From assembly GCF_000497575.1 (NCBI RefSeq), contig NZ_APJI01000025.1, positions 16,202-80,201 of the forward strand: a stretch of DNA of 64,000 nt. Reading direction: 5' to 3'. Positions 34,907 through 43,249 of the stretch are shown here, piece after piece (position 1 is the first letter of the stretch; each line of letters opens with the position of its first letter). Source of the DNA: Afipia sp. OHSU_II-C1. Lineage in GTDB: Bacteria; Pseudomonadota; Alphaproteobacteria; Rhizobiales; Xanthobacteraceae. The notes below the pieces were generated by a model, which was not told the DNA's origin, made no database searches, and was given only the letters and a program-made list of their open reading frames with translations. The position numbers were made by a program, and so were the translations under genes.

Positions 34907-36067
34907 ATGAGCCTCTATGAAATAGCGATCATTGGCTCAGTGTCAGATGAAAAGAAAGGGACTTTGATTAGAACTATTTCTAACATGCTCTCCGACTTTG
35001 GGCTGGAGATGGGATCCGAAATCTTGCTTCATGATGGGCCCTCCTGCGCAAGCCGCAATCGGCACGTCTCCTTTGCGGCAGTATATTTCGGCGGATCTGA
35101 ACACAGAGACATTGAAGCCGCACGGCAGATCGTATTTGAGAGCGCTCCAATCATTCCAACGATCGATGCCGATGCAGAATTCGCAGCATCTATTCCTAGC
35201 TTTCTACACGCTGCCAACGCGCTGCGTCGAAGGACGGACGATCCTGAGATGAAAGCACTGGCGGTCGCTTTGCTTGAGTGCCTGGGACTTCTTCGTGCAC
35301 AGCGTCGAGTCTTCGTGAGTTACCGCCGTACCGAGTCGCGAAACGCTGCAATTCAATTGCACGATCTGATGAGGGCTCGAGGATTCGATGTCTTTCTCGA
35401 TACCCATGACATTCGGCCAGGGAATCAATTTCAAGACATCCTGTGGCATCGCCTATGTGACTCGGACGTCATGGTCGTACTTGATACGCCTGCTTACTTC
35501 GAAAGTAAGTGGACCCGGCAGGAATTCAGTCGCGCACTCGCCAAGGAAATACACATCTTGAGGGTCATTTGGCCCGACCATTCTCCCAACCGCCTCACGG
35601 ATATGGCTGAGACAACCTATCTGGACCATACGGATCTTCCAGACCCCGAAGGGCCGATTGCGGACGCCGCTGCTGAAGGAATCGTTCTTGCGGTCGAAAG
35701 CCTGAGGAGCCGCAGCATCGCGTCTCGATACATGTCCATCACCGGAAAGCTGGGTGCAGAGGTCAAAAAGATTGGAGCCGAGGTTAAGTTTATTGGGCCC
35801 CACAGAGCGATCAATATCCGTCTCAATGGTGGCGGGCTTGTTTGGGCTTATCCCATTGTCGGCGTGCCGACCGCCGATCTGCTAAATGACATTGAGGAAA
35901 AGGCGAAACGCGCTGGTCACGGGCCTGGTCCTGTCTTGGTTTATGACGACGTGGGCATCGGCGAACAGTGGAAGTCACACCTGAAATGGTTAGATGACAA
36001 CATAAAGTCGGTTCAGGCCATGAGTGTGTCAGAAGCGGCGTGGATCCTTGCGGCACGGGAGGCGTAA
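34907..36067 (+). CDS. multidomain TIR protein
   Basis: A 386-residue protein with three parts. Residues 1-125 form an alpha/beta domain (YEIAIIGSVSDEKKGTLIRT) that looks like a nucleotide-related sensor. Residues about 130-265 are a TIR domain: RRVFVSYRRTESRNAAIQLH, VFLDTHDIRPGNQF, SDVMVVLDT and SKWTRQEFSRAL with the candidate catalytic Glu near 206. Residues 270-386 form an unknown domain containing HRAINIRLNGGGLVWAYPIV. A GGAG precedes the start. It stands 82 bases after the ThsB-like gene and four bases before the SLOG gene. It could combine signal recognition with NAD cleavage. Confidence 0.82.
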   Translation: MSLYEIAIIGSVSDEKKGTLIRTISNMLSDFGLEMGSEILLHDGPSCASRNRHVSFAAVYFGGSEHRDIEAARQIVFESAPIIPTIDADAEFAASIPSFLHAANALRRRTDDPEMKALAVALLECLGLLRAQRRVFVSYRRTESRNAAIQLHDLMRARGFDVFLDTHDIRPGNQFQDILWHRLCDSDVMVVLDTPAYFESKWTRQEFSRALAKEIHILRVIWPDHSPNRLTDMAETTYLDHTDLPDPEGPIADAAAEGIVLAVESLRSRSIASRYMSITGKLGAEVKKIGAEVKFIGPHRAINIRLNGGGLVWAYPIVGVPTADLLNDIEEKAKRAGHGPGPVLVYDDVGIGEQWKSHLKWLDDNIKSVQAMSVSEAAWILAAREA

Positions 36068-36071
36068 AATC

Positions 36072-36746
36072 ATGAATGCGATCTTTCTTTCCGCCGGAAT
36101 GCCTGACCCAAAACGAGGGCCCGACTTCGCGAAAACAGCGGACACCGTCGCAATAACGGCGGCAGTGTCCGCACTCATTCATGTGACATTGGGCCGTCGG
36201 CCGTTGGTATGGGGCGGGCAACCCGCAATCACGCCGATGATTTGGGTTGTCGCCCAACGGCTGGGAGTGGACTACGGGCGGTGGGTGAAGCTTTATCAAA
36301 CCCGTCATTTTGAAGAAGACTTTCCGGACGACAATGCTCGATTTCAGAACGTAGTTTATACAGCGGATATCGATCACGATCGCGAGAAGAGCCTGATGGA
36401 AATGCGAAGGTCGATGTTTGCCGACGAGCGCTACAGCGCTGCGGTCTTTATCGGGGGGATGCAAGGCATCATCGACGAGTTCAACCTTTTCCGACACCTT
36501 CAACCCAAAGCAAGAATGCTTCCCGTAGCGTCTACCGGAGGAGCCGTTCTGCAGCTAGTTGACGCCGTTCCGGGGTTCAAATCTGATCTTGCGAACGACA
36601 TGGATTATGTCGCGTTGTTCCACCGTCATCTTGATATTTCTCCGAGGGAGAACCGTTACAACACCCCCGAAGAACAACCAAAAAACGTCAATGATCGATT
36701 TTTTAAGTCGCCGAACTCAAAGCCAAACACGCTGATGTCACCATGA
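36072..36746 (+). CDS. SLOG-domain protein (nucleotide/NAD-signal sensor type)
   Basis: A 224-residue Rossmann-like protein of the SLOG (LOG/TRPM/Smf) superfamily. It starts AIFLSAGMPDPKRGPDFAKT and contains LVWGGQPAITPMIW, a long middle loop, and AVFIGGMQGIIDEFNLF, the equivalent of the PGGxGTxxE motif, then LPVASTGGAVLQL. SLOG domains bind NAD-derived or nucleotide second messengers; the ThsA SLOG domain binds the signal made by ThsB. Here the domain stands alone between two TIR genes, suggesting a sensor that passes a ThsB-made signal to a TIR effector. It overlaps the next gene by four bases. Confidence 0.82.
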   Translation: MNAIFLSAGMPDPKRGPDFAKTADTVAITAAVSALIHVTLGRRPLVWGGQPAITPMIWVVAQRLGVDYGRWVKLYQTRHFEEDFPDDNARFQNVVYTADIDHDREKSLMEMRRSMFADERYSAAVFIGGMQGIIDEFNLFRHLQPKARMLPVASTGGAVLQLVDAVPGFKSDLANDMDYVALFHRHLDISPRENRYNTPEEQPKNVNDRFFKSPNSKPNTLMSP

Positions 36747-37348
36747 CGTTCTTGACGGAAGAATCGATGCGCCAACGTGCGCGGGAGTGGGTTCAAAGGG
36801 CAGGCCAGAGCGCAGACGAGTTGCTCAAAAGACAATCCACTCAATCGCTAACACGATATAACGTTTTCCTGTCGCAGACCGCCAGAGATGCCGAAATAGT
36901 CCTCGGAGTCTACAGTTTTCTCGTTGAAAAAGGCCTGACAGTCTTTTGCGATTGGATTACGGCGCGAAACGAGACGGGCGCGCAGGTTACACCAGCCAAC
37001 GCGGAAACTATTCGCAGCGCGATGTCCGCTAGCGATACACTCCTTTTCATTGACACGGAACAGGCGGAGCAATCGCGATGGATGTGCTGGGAGCTTGGCT
37101 GGTTCGACGGCGGAAAAGGTTTGGTTGGAGTACTACCTGTATTACCAGAGGCGAAACGGAGCTATCGAGGACGAGAATTCCTCGGACTTTATCCGTACAT
37201 TGAACTCAATGAAGTGGGTGAGCTGATGGTCGTTCGGCCGATCGTAACAAACAGCCGAGGAATAACCATCATCGAATCCCCAAACTCCACTGGCTTTGAC
37301 CACTGGCGTGCGGGGCAATCGGTATCAATGCGACCTCGAAATTTCTAG
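36743..37348 (+). CDS. TIR domain protein, paralogue of the graspetide-operon TIR
   Basis: A 201-residue protein overlapping the SLOG gene (ATGA). After a polar helical N-terminus of about 38 residues, the TIR domain begins YNVFLSQTARDAEIVLGVY and includes VFCDWITARN and SRWMCWELGWFDG with Glu117 at the catalytic position. The same residue number and the same RGREFLGLYP motif occur in the minus-strand TIR at 31711-32319, so the two are paralogues in two neighbouring operons. It is the most probable NAD-degrading effector of the TIR/SLOG operon. Confidence 0.85.
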   Translation: MTFLTEESMRQRAREWVQRAGQSADELLKRQSTQSLTRYNVFLSQTARDAEIVLGVYSFLVEKGLTVFCDWITARNETGAQVTPANAETIRSAMSASDTLLFIDTEQAEQSRWMCWELGWFDGGKGLVGVLPVLPEAKRSYRGREFLGLYPYIELNEVGELMVVRPIVTNSRGITIIESPNSTGFDHWRAGQSVSMRPRNF

Positions 37349-37353
37349 CGCTT

Positions 37354-38052
37354 ATGTTTCCCGAGCGTTGCTTAATGGAGAGATGCGATTTGTCCGGAAT
37401 TTTTTCTTTGAGCGGAATTCCTGCGCCTACGAAACGGCGGGTATTCTTTTCGTTCCATTACAAGGATGTATTTCGTGTAAATGTCGTAAGAAAATCAGGC
37501 GAATTCGCGCAATCATCGTCGGATTCAGGAAGGCATATCGAAGGCTACTACGACAAAAGCTTGTGGGAGAAGAAGCGAACAGAGAGTGATGAGGCGTTGC
37601 GCAAGATGATTAGAGATGGTGTTCACAATACTTCAGCGGTTTGTGTGCTCATAGGTTCGGCCACATGGCAACGGCCGTGGGTGCGATACGAAATCGCTCG
37701 CAGCGTTATCGATGGAAAGGGACTATTGGGTGTCAATATAAATTCAATAAAACATCATGAGACTGGCGAAGTGAATAAATTAGGTGAAAACCCATGTCGC
37801 TATCTGGGGGTGGCAGCGCGGCAGAACGGTAGCTACTATTTATGTGAACGTCGCTCGGTTAGCGGAAAATATAAATGGGAATGGTACGGAAAGCACACAA
37901 CGCCGATCGAGGTCCCAAAATACATGAAAAAACCTCGCCAAGGAGAGCCTCTTCGGCTGTCCGAGTTCGTGCGCCTGTACGACTGGAAGAATAATGGACA
38001 TGCAAACATCGGGGCATGGATAGATCTTGCAGCGCAGGAAGCGGGTCGCTAA
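37354..38052 (+). CDS. ThsB-like TIR domain protein, second copy of this operon
   Basis: A 232-residue protein. The ThsB signature is strong: KRRVFFSFHYKDVFRVNVVR at residue 27, then NTSAVCVLIGSATWQRPW and VRYEIARSVIDGKGLLGV. The C-terminal 100 residues include a KYKWEWYGKH stretch. The N-terminal 25 residues vary from the family, so the true start may be the ATG at 37375. It is only five bases from the TIR gene. Two ThsB-like proteins in one operon recall Thoeris loci with several ThsB sensors that recognise different phages. Confidence 0.82.
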   Translation: MFPERCLMERCDLSGIFSLSGIPAPTKRRVFFSFHYKDVFRVNVVRKSGEFAQSSSDSGRHIEGYYDKSLWEKKRTESDEALRKMIRDGVHNTSAVCVLIGSATWQRPWVRYEIARSVIDGKGLLGVNINSIKHHETGEVNKLGENPCRYLGVAARQNGSYYLCERRSVSGKYKWEWYGKHTTPIEVPKYMKKPRQGEPLRLSEFVRLYDWKNNGHANIGAWIDLAAQEAGR

Positions 38053-38123
38053 CGCAAGGATTGTCGCAACATTAGAGAGCGAGCTACCTTGCCTGCACAA
38101 ATGTAAGACAACATTTAGAATGA

Positions 38124-38672
38124 CTATTGGCGAGGTTCATCAGTTCGGTGCTCGATCGCTGCTCGAACATACGTTGCTAACGTTAGACTGTTTTGATCGA
38201 TGTCATTTAACCACACTACTTTGCCCCCGGCACCGCGCGCCGCGCGCAGAGGGCTGCTGCGCTTGTCCAATGTCAGGACGATCGAGTGAAACGACTTCGC
38301 TGCTAGCGAAATGTCGGCTTCGTGCTTTTGAAGCTTAGTAGGGCGTACTATCCCAGATGTTCCGTACTTCAGCATGAAATCGATTTCTTCGGGAGCGGCG
38401 AATCGCCCTTGATCGAATCCGCCAAACCGCTGCTCGTTGAGTGACTTGGTATCGTCAGCAAATCCGAAGATGGAATCTGTGCGGACGTTGCACCGTTGCA
38501 TGGTCTTGCGAATGAAATCGTCTAGGTCGGGCTTGCCGACAGGTATCTCGAATTCCGCTTCGCGAGTATGCATGATGGCGAATTCAGGCGCGGGCAGTTC
38601 TACGGCTAGGTCAAGATGCCTCTCGTAAAGGAAATTCCAAACGTTTCCATCAATAAAGACGCCGATCATCAA
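38124..38672 (-). CDS. PIN-like domain protein
   Basis: A 182-residue protein that starts IGVFIDGNVWNFLYERHLDL, where Asp8 and Asn10 match the first acidic motif of PIN nucleases. A middle acidic residue appears in TREAEFEIPV. A further motif, KHEADISLAAKSF followed by IVLTLDKR, resembles the second half of the PIN site. It would be a metal-dependent RNase. No antitoxin partner is directly adjacent, so it is not a typical VapC pair. It is convergent with the ThsB-like gene and closes the island. Confidence 0.65.
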   Translation of the reverse strand: MMIGVFIDGNVWNFLYERHLDLAVELPAPEFAIMHTREAEFEIPVGKPDLDDFIRKTMQRCNVRTDSIFGFADDTKSLNEQRFGGFDQGRFAAPEEIDFMLKYGTSGIVRPTKLQKHEADISLAAKSFHSIVLTLDKRSSPLRAARGAGGKVVWLNDIDQNSLTLATYVRAAIEHRTDEPRQ

Positions 38673-38857
38673 AGACTCACTGTGGACGTCACCTCACCGA
38701 TCGGGCTGCTGCTGGCTAACCCCAGTCTTGGACACTAAGCGGCAGCCAGTACCATAGAATTATCTCGGCTACGTTTGTTGTCAATCACACGGTGCATCGA
38801 GTTATGCTGACCCACCATGAGAGTGGTAAATTCTCTGAGATCACCGATGTTATCGGA

Positions 38858-40402
38858 TTATCCCGGTTTGAATCCCAACGCTTGGCATTGCTCGAACCAT
38901 GCCAGCGGTAAGGTCTTTGGGATCCGGACCAAGGATAGGTTCGACGGCTGATCGCCATTCAAAATGTCTGCTGTGATGTTTGGTGCGAGAAATGCATAGC
39001 GCAGTTCCTGCCGCACTGCCTTTGGATGCAGTTTGACCGAGGCGGCTAGCGCTTCGACAGTGTCAAATTTGTTGTTCTTTAGAGCGCGCAACCATGCATG
39101 GCCTCGGACAATGACCTGAACCAGTTTTGCGTCGGGCTGGCCTTCGCTGCCTGCTTCAATGACAGTTGCAGAACCCGGTCGGCGCACCTGCCAAGGAATT
39201 GTGAACTGGCTGGATCGAAGCTTCGCTGCTGGAGATGTGGTGATTTTGATGGCACGGCTGCTTAGCTCGGCACGCGCAACATAGATACCGATAATATCCG
39301 CATCCAACATGGCCTTATCGATCTTCAAACGTTCGCGCAGAGCGCTCATCACGGTCTGTTCGATGTTGGTTGCCGAGACGCGCGCGACCGATCCGGCTTG
39401 GGTTTTGCGGCCACGCAGGATTGCGGAGCTGACATAGAAGCGATAGCGGGCGCCGTTCTTCGACGAAAAGCTTGGGCTCATTGCGTTGCCGCGATCATCG
39501 AACAGTTTGCCCATCAGCAGTGCTCCGCTTTCGGATCGTTTAATTTTCCTTTTGTTGGTGCCGGCCGCGAGCAGTTCTTGAACCTTGTTGAAGGTTTTTC
39601 GGTCGATTATTGCTTTGTGCTCGCCCGGATACCATTTGCCGCCGTGACCGGTTTCGCCGATGTAAATTCTGTTTTTCAAGAAATGGGCGAGGGGACCATA
39701 GGTGAATGGGATGCCGCCATTGAATTTCTTGACCTTGGTGTTTCGCCGCTTGGTGACGATGCCGCGCTTATCGAGATCCGCAACCAGGCGGCCGAATGAT
39801 TGCAACTCAATGTAACGCCGAAAAATAATGCGGACAGTTTCTGCCTCGGTCGAGTTTATGACGAGCTTTTTTTCACGTGCGTCATAACCGAGCGGGACTG
39901 TCCCGCCGGTCCATTTCCCCTTGCGGCGCGAGGCGGCGACCTTGTCCCGGACACGCTCGGAGGAGAGTTCGCGTTCGAATTGAGCGAAGGACAGCAGGAC
40001 GTTCAAGGTTAGCCGGCCCATCGAAGTGGTGGTGTTGAACTGCTGCGTCACGGCGACAAAAGAAATCGATCTTGCATCGAACGCTTCGACCAGTTTGGCG
40101 AAATCGGCCAGTGAACGGGTGAGGCGGTCAATCTTGTAGACCACGACGACATCGACCTTGCCTGCGTCGATATCCTTCAGAAGTTGTTTGAGGGCAGGAC
40201 GCTCGAGGTTGCCGCCGGAGAATGCCGGATCATCGTAAGGCTGCGGCAGCACCTTCCAGCCGAGTGATGCCTGGCTCTTTATATATGCCTCGCAAGCCTC
40301 CCGTTGGGCATCGAGCGAGTTGAATTCCAATTCCAGCCCATGTTCGGTCGATTTGCGGGTGTAGATGGCGCAGCGCAGGGGTTTGGAGACGCTACTTGCC
40401 AT
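38858..40402 (-). CDS. large serine recombinase
   Basis: A 514-residue site-specific recombinase. The resolvase domain begins RCAIYTRKSTEHGLELEFNS, where the Ser of YTRKS is the nucleophile, and includes DVVVVYKIDRLTRSLADFAK and LLSFAQFERELSSERVRDK. The recombinase domain follows (VPLGYDAREKKLVINSTEA, YIGETGHGGKWYPGEH), then a C-terminal DNA-binding part with a Leu-rich helix. A zinc ribbon with Cys pairs, usual in this group, is not obvious. It overlaps the DUF2924 gene by 11 bases. It may have mobilised the TIR island or the prophage next door. Confidence 0.88.
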   Translation of the reverse strand: MASSVSKPLRCAIYTRKSTEHGLELEFNSLDAQREACEAYIKSQASLGWKVLPQPYDDPAFSGGNLERPALKQLLKDIDAGKVDVVVVYKIDRLTRSLADFAKLVEAFDARSISFVAVTQQFNTTTSMGRLTLNVLLSFAQFERELSSERVRDKVAASRRKGKWTGGTVPLGYDAREKKLVINSTEAETVRIIFRRYIELQSFGRLVADLDKRGIVTKRRNTKVKKFNGGIPFTYGPLAHFLKNRIYIGETGHGGKWYPGEHKAIIDRKTFNKVQELLAAGTNKRKIKRSESGALLMGKLFDDRGNAMSPSFSSKNGARYRFYVSSAILRGRKTQAGSVARVSATNIEQTVMSALRERLKIDKAMLDADIIGIYVARAELSSRAIKITTSPAAKLRSSQFTIPWQVRRPGSATVIEAGSEGQPDAKLVQVIVRGHAWLRALKNNKFDTVEALAASVKLHPKAVRQELRYAFLAPNITADILNGDQPSNLSLVRIPKTLPLAWFEQCQALGFKPG

Positions 40403-40880
40403 CTGCCGCTTCCCTCGAAGGCTTCGACCGCAGGCCGAAAAACCGCGGGCCATTCCAATTGCTACCGGCAATGAGGGATGCGATCTCGGAGAGGGATGCA
40501 TAGGTCTTGCCGTCATAGGCAAAACCGTCGGGCCGGACCACGACGCGGTAAGTCTTTCCCTTCCACGTCCGGACTAGCTCCGAGCCCGGTTTGATCCGGC
40601 GCGGCAACTCCAGCTTCCCGGTTGGCTTGGCGGCCATGGCTTTCACAAGCTGATCGAGCAGGCGCTTGGTCGAGCCGGACAACCCGCCATAGGCCTTTTC
40701 TTGAATCCGCTGGGCGATGCTCCGGCGTAGCAGGTCCGGACCGAACGCCTTTGGCGGATCTGTTCGAAGCACCTCCCGGTAATATTTGCGCAGTTCGACG
40801 ATGGGAGCTGTCGCCAGCCGATCCAGTTCGGCTTCCACCGTGGGATCAACTGGCTTCATGGAGGAGGGCGCTTGGATCAT
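40392..40880 (-). CDS. DUF2924 domain protein
   Basis: A 162-residue protein. The DUF2924 region includes [39 protein letters not shown], and the C-terminal [20 protein letters not shown] with [19 protein letters not shown]. This family regularly stands between DUF3489 and a serine recombinase in alphaproteobacterial integrative elements and is thought to help recombination or bind DNA. The start overlaps the DUF3489 stop (ATGA). A second possible start is at 40859. Confidence 0.82.
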   Translation of the reverse strand: MIQAPSSMKPVDPTVEAELDRLATAPIVELRKYYREVLRTDPPKAFGPDLLRRSIAQRIQEKAYGGLSGSTKRLLDQLVKAMAAKPTGKLELPRRIKPGSELVRTWKGKTYRVVVRPDGFAYDGKTYASLSEIASLIAGSNWNGPRFFGLRSKPSREAADGK

Positions 40881-41230
40881 TTCGCAGACGCCGTCTTGCC
40901 GATCCGATAGACGCGCTCGTCGCCGACCTTCTCCGAGGTCAGGTTCAGCTTGAGCTTCTTGCGCACTACGCCCGCAAAGAAACCCCGCACCGAATGTTGC
41001 TGCCAATCGGTTGCCTTCATGATGGCGGCGATGGTGGTGCCGGACGGCGCACGGAGCATCTCGAGGACCTTGTCCTGCTTGGACACGGCCACGTTCGGCG
41101 TCTTCTCCATGACCGGCTTCTTCGGCGCGACAGGCAGCTGAGCCTTCGAGGCCGGTTTCGTCGGTCGCTTTGATGACGGTGAGGATTTACGCCCGGTCTT
41201 GCGAGAGGGCTTTCGATTGCTGATGGGCAT
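40877..41230 (-). CDS. DUF3489 domain protein
   Basis: A 117-residue protein. Residues 1-45 are basic and low in complexity (Lys, Arg, Pro, Ser). Residues 50-112 form the DUF3489 domain ([20 protein letters not shown], then [20 protein letters not shown]), a winged-helix-like fold. It is the first of three coupled genes ending in the recombinase and could regulate or assist excision. Confidence 0.82.
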   Translation of the reverse strand: MPISNRKPSRKTGRKSSPSSKRPTKPASKAQLPVAPKKPVMEKTPNVAVSKQDKVLEMLRAPSGTTIAAIMKATDWQQHSVRGFFAGVVRKKLKLNLTSEKVGDERVYRIGKTASAK

Positions 41231-41327
41231 TTCGGTTCTCCTGCGTGCACGACGGCATCCTGTGCCGCCACTGCCGCAAGCCCGTCGGTTGCCGACGGGC
41301 AGAGAACCTTACGGTTGGAAGAGATCC

Positions 41328-41552
41328 TTAGTCGCTCGACAACCGGTTCAGGAGGGAAGCTGCATCCTGCAAGCGGCCGGTCTCATAGAAAATCTGTTCG
41401 AGATCCATCGAAACTCTGACGCCCTCGGCGACACTGCCGGCCAGCGCGCAGGCTTCCGCGGCCTTGGCAATCCGCGCGGCCTCGCCAAGGCGAATGCCGA
41501 TCTCGGTGAGGATAAGCCCGATTGCCTGTTCTGTAACTTTGCGATCCATCAT
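41328..41552 (-). CDS. small helical protein of the recombinase module
   Basis: A 74-residue acidic helical protein starting at a double ATG (41552/41549). The sequence has repeated helices (TEQAIGLILTEIGIRLGEAA, VRVSMDLEQIFYETGRLQDA). It stands upstream of DUF3489 on the same strand, as in related elements. No function is known to me. Confidence 0.5.
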   Translation of the reverse strand: MMDRKVTEQAIGLILTEIGIRLGEAARIAKAAEACALAGSVAEGVRVSMDLEQIFYETGRLQDAASLLNRLSSD

Positions 41553-41686
41553 TCTGCCTCCGATTTGCGGCGACAGTGACGCTCCACGTGCGGGGGAAGT
41601 CGAGCGGAAACGCAGCAATCTTATGGCTCTTATCGGCCAGTCCGGATCACGTTGTGATCAAAAAAAGAAGCCCGAAGCTGCACGGC

Positions 41687-41962
41687 TTATTTAGTCGGAC
41701 GCTTTGAGGCGGCTTTGGGCGAGCCCTTTCCGCCAACGTAGTCTTTGAACAGCTTCACAGGATCGGCGCCAAGAGCGCGCGCAATGGCCGTGAATTCGAT
41801 GACATCAAGACGGCGCTCCCCGTTCTCATACTTCGCAACAAAGGATTGAGGCCGCCCAAGTTTCTTGGCCAAGGCCTGCTGGCGAACGTCCGCCGATTTC
41901 CGCACTGCGACAAGCAGGTCGATCAGGCGGGCATATTCCGCGGATTTGAGGGTCTTCTGCAT
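41687..41962 (-). CDS. Xre-family helix-turn-helix regulator
   Basis: A 91-residue Cro/CI-like regulator. The DNA-binding domain is VRKSADVRQQALAKKLGRPQ with SFVAKYENGERRLDVIEF, the classical five-helix core. A basic tail follows. It is the first gene of the recombinase module on the minus strand and probably represses it. The ATG at 41962 is preferred to an upstream ATG lacking helix-turn-helix context. Confidence 0.85.
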   Translation of the reverse strand: MQKTLKSAEYARLIDLLVAVRKSADVRQQALAKKLGRPQSFVAKYENGERRLDVIEFTAIARALGADPVKLFKDYVGGKGSPKAASKRPTK

Positions 41963-42099
41963 GCGCCGCCAAGGCCGTGAATCGGCGGCACACAATTTGA
42001 TCCCAGAAACGGATTATCCCAAAACTGGATATTTTTGAGAAAGCACGCTATGGCTGCGAGAGCCGGTCCGATGAGGCTGGTGGAAGGGAAAGGCAGCCG

Positions 42100-43122
42100 A
42101 TGCGTGTTGTTGAAGGCACTTTAATTATTGCAATAGGGGCGGTGGCAATTACGAATTCAGCATTTTCTCAAGCAGCCTATAAACCTCAATGGCAAAAGGT
42201 CGAAGCAGACAATGGCGCTGTTTATCAAGTCGACCTGAATTCAATTTCGCACTTCAATAACGGGACCGCCGAGTCCGTTGTCTATGCCGTAGAGGGACCA
42301 GGCTACAATCCGGAGAACATGCGTCGTTTCTGGTTTGATTGCCAGGGAAAGTATCGGGATTCCACTGGTCCCGGAATTGGTCCAACGAGCTATGCTCCGC
42401 CGCGATCAATCATCGGCCGAATAAGTCAGATCGCATGCGCGGGTGCAAAGGAGACTCGATTTCAGGATTCATCTTCTCCCCAGCCGAAACCCACGCCAGC
42501 TCAGTATTGCGTTGGATTCTCTCCGGCAAGTTGCGCCAGGATCACCGCGGCCGTGGAAGCCAAGCCCAAGCCGGATTATTGCAGGCCGGGATTTGGGCTT
42601 GTCGGAAGCGGGCTATCGTCCGAACAGCTTCGCATCTGTTATGTGATCAGCAGCGAGGAGGTCCGTACCCGAAATGACTCGTCGAGTCAGATGTCCGGTG
42701 GTGAGCCTGCGGCGCGTTCCTACAACATGACGCTGACGGCTACAAAAGGCGAGTTCCCCACTATCGTAGGTCACACAGATCTTCCTGACGGCACAAAGCT
42801 GCTTGTGTCGATAACGAAGCCTCGCCTGCCTAATGCACGCGAATTGCTCTCGTCCGGCCGACCCATGTGTGAGGATGACTGCCTTCCAGCCGCCGGCCCA
42901 AAAGGCGAAGTTCTCGGTGTCGCCACAACTGCGTTGGCTGGCGCTTTCTCAGCCGGACCATTTTCGTGGGCGGGGAAGCCGTTCCGCCCAGGGACATTCG
43001 AGGTTGAAATATTCCTGGTGTCTCTGCCCGGCGAGCAACCTCGAAGTCCGCAAGATTATGAGAAACAGATGGACCGGATGAAGAAGCCGGTTCTGACCAG
43101 TTCCGTGGTCGTTTCTCCATAG
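42100..43122 (+). CDS. exported hypothetical protein
   Basis: A 340-residue protein with a signal peptide (about residues 1-24, TLIIAIGAVAITNSAFSQA). The first half has YQVDLNSISHF and RRFWFDCQGKYRD, a surface-type beta pattern seen in secreted proteins. The middle is Cys-rich (YCVGFSPASCARI, YCRPGFGLVG). A second beta domain (VGHTDLPDGTKLLVSITKP) follows. A role in the cell envelope or as phage moron cargo is possible. It stands between the recombinase module and the terminase module with opposite orientation. Confidence 0.6.
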   Translation: MRVVEGTLIIAIGAVAITNSAFSQAAYKPQWQKVEADNGAVYQVDLNSISHFNNGTAESVVYAVEGPGYNPENMRRFWFDCQGKYRDSTGPGIGPTSYAPPRSIIGRISQIACAGAKETRFQDSSSPQPKPTPAQYCVGFSPASCARITAAVEAKPKPDYCRPGFGLVGSGLSSEQLRICYVISSEEVRTRNDSSSQMSGGEPAARSYNMTLTATKGEFPTIVGHTDLPDGTKLLVSITKPRLPNARELLSSGRPMCEDDCLPAAGPKGEVLGVATTALAGAFSAGPFSWAGKPFRPGTFEVEIFLVSLPGEQPRSPQDYEKQMDRMKKPVLTSSVVVSP

Positions 43123-43249
43123 GAGTGATCGCGGCAATGGGTGCACGATGCAATTCTACCTGCTCGCACACAGAGCGTTTGAGTTAGTTGGTAAATAGTC
43201 CTTCTGCTATGAGCGCATAGTAGCCAAACGGGCGACCTGCCAATTTACA

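Noticed and set aside
34324..38052. Canonical Thoeris (ThsA plus ThsB)
   Set aside because: ThsB-like proteins are present, but no protein combines SLOG with a SIR2 or Macro effector domain. Only a Thoeris-like label is justified.
38854..42020. CGGATTATCCC at 38854-38864 and 42010-42020 as attachment repeats of the recombinase module
   Set aside because: An 11-base match in this length could be chance, and it overlaps the recombinase stop codon. There is no independent support.
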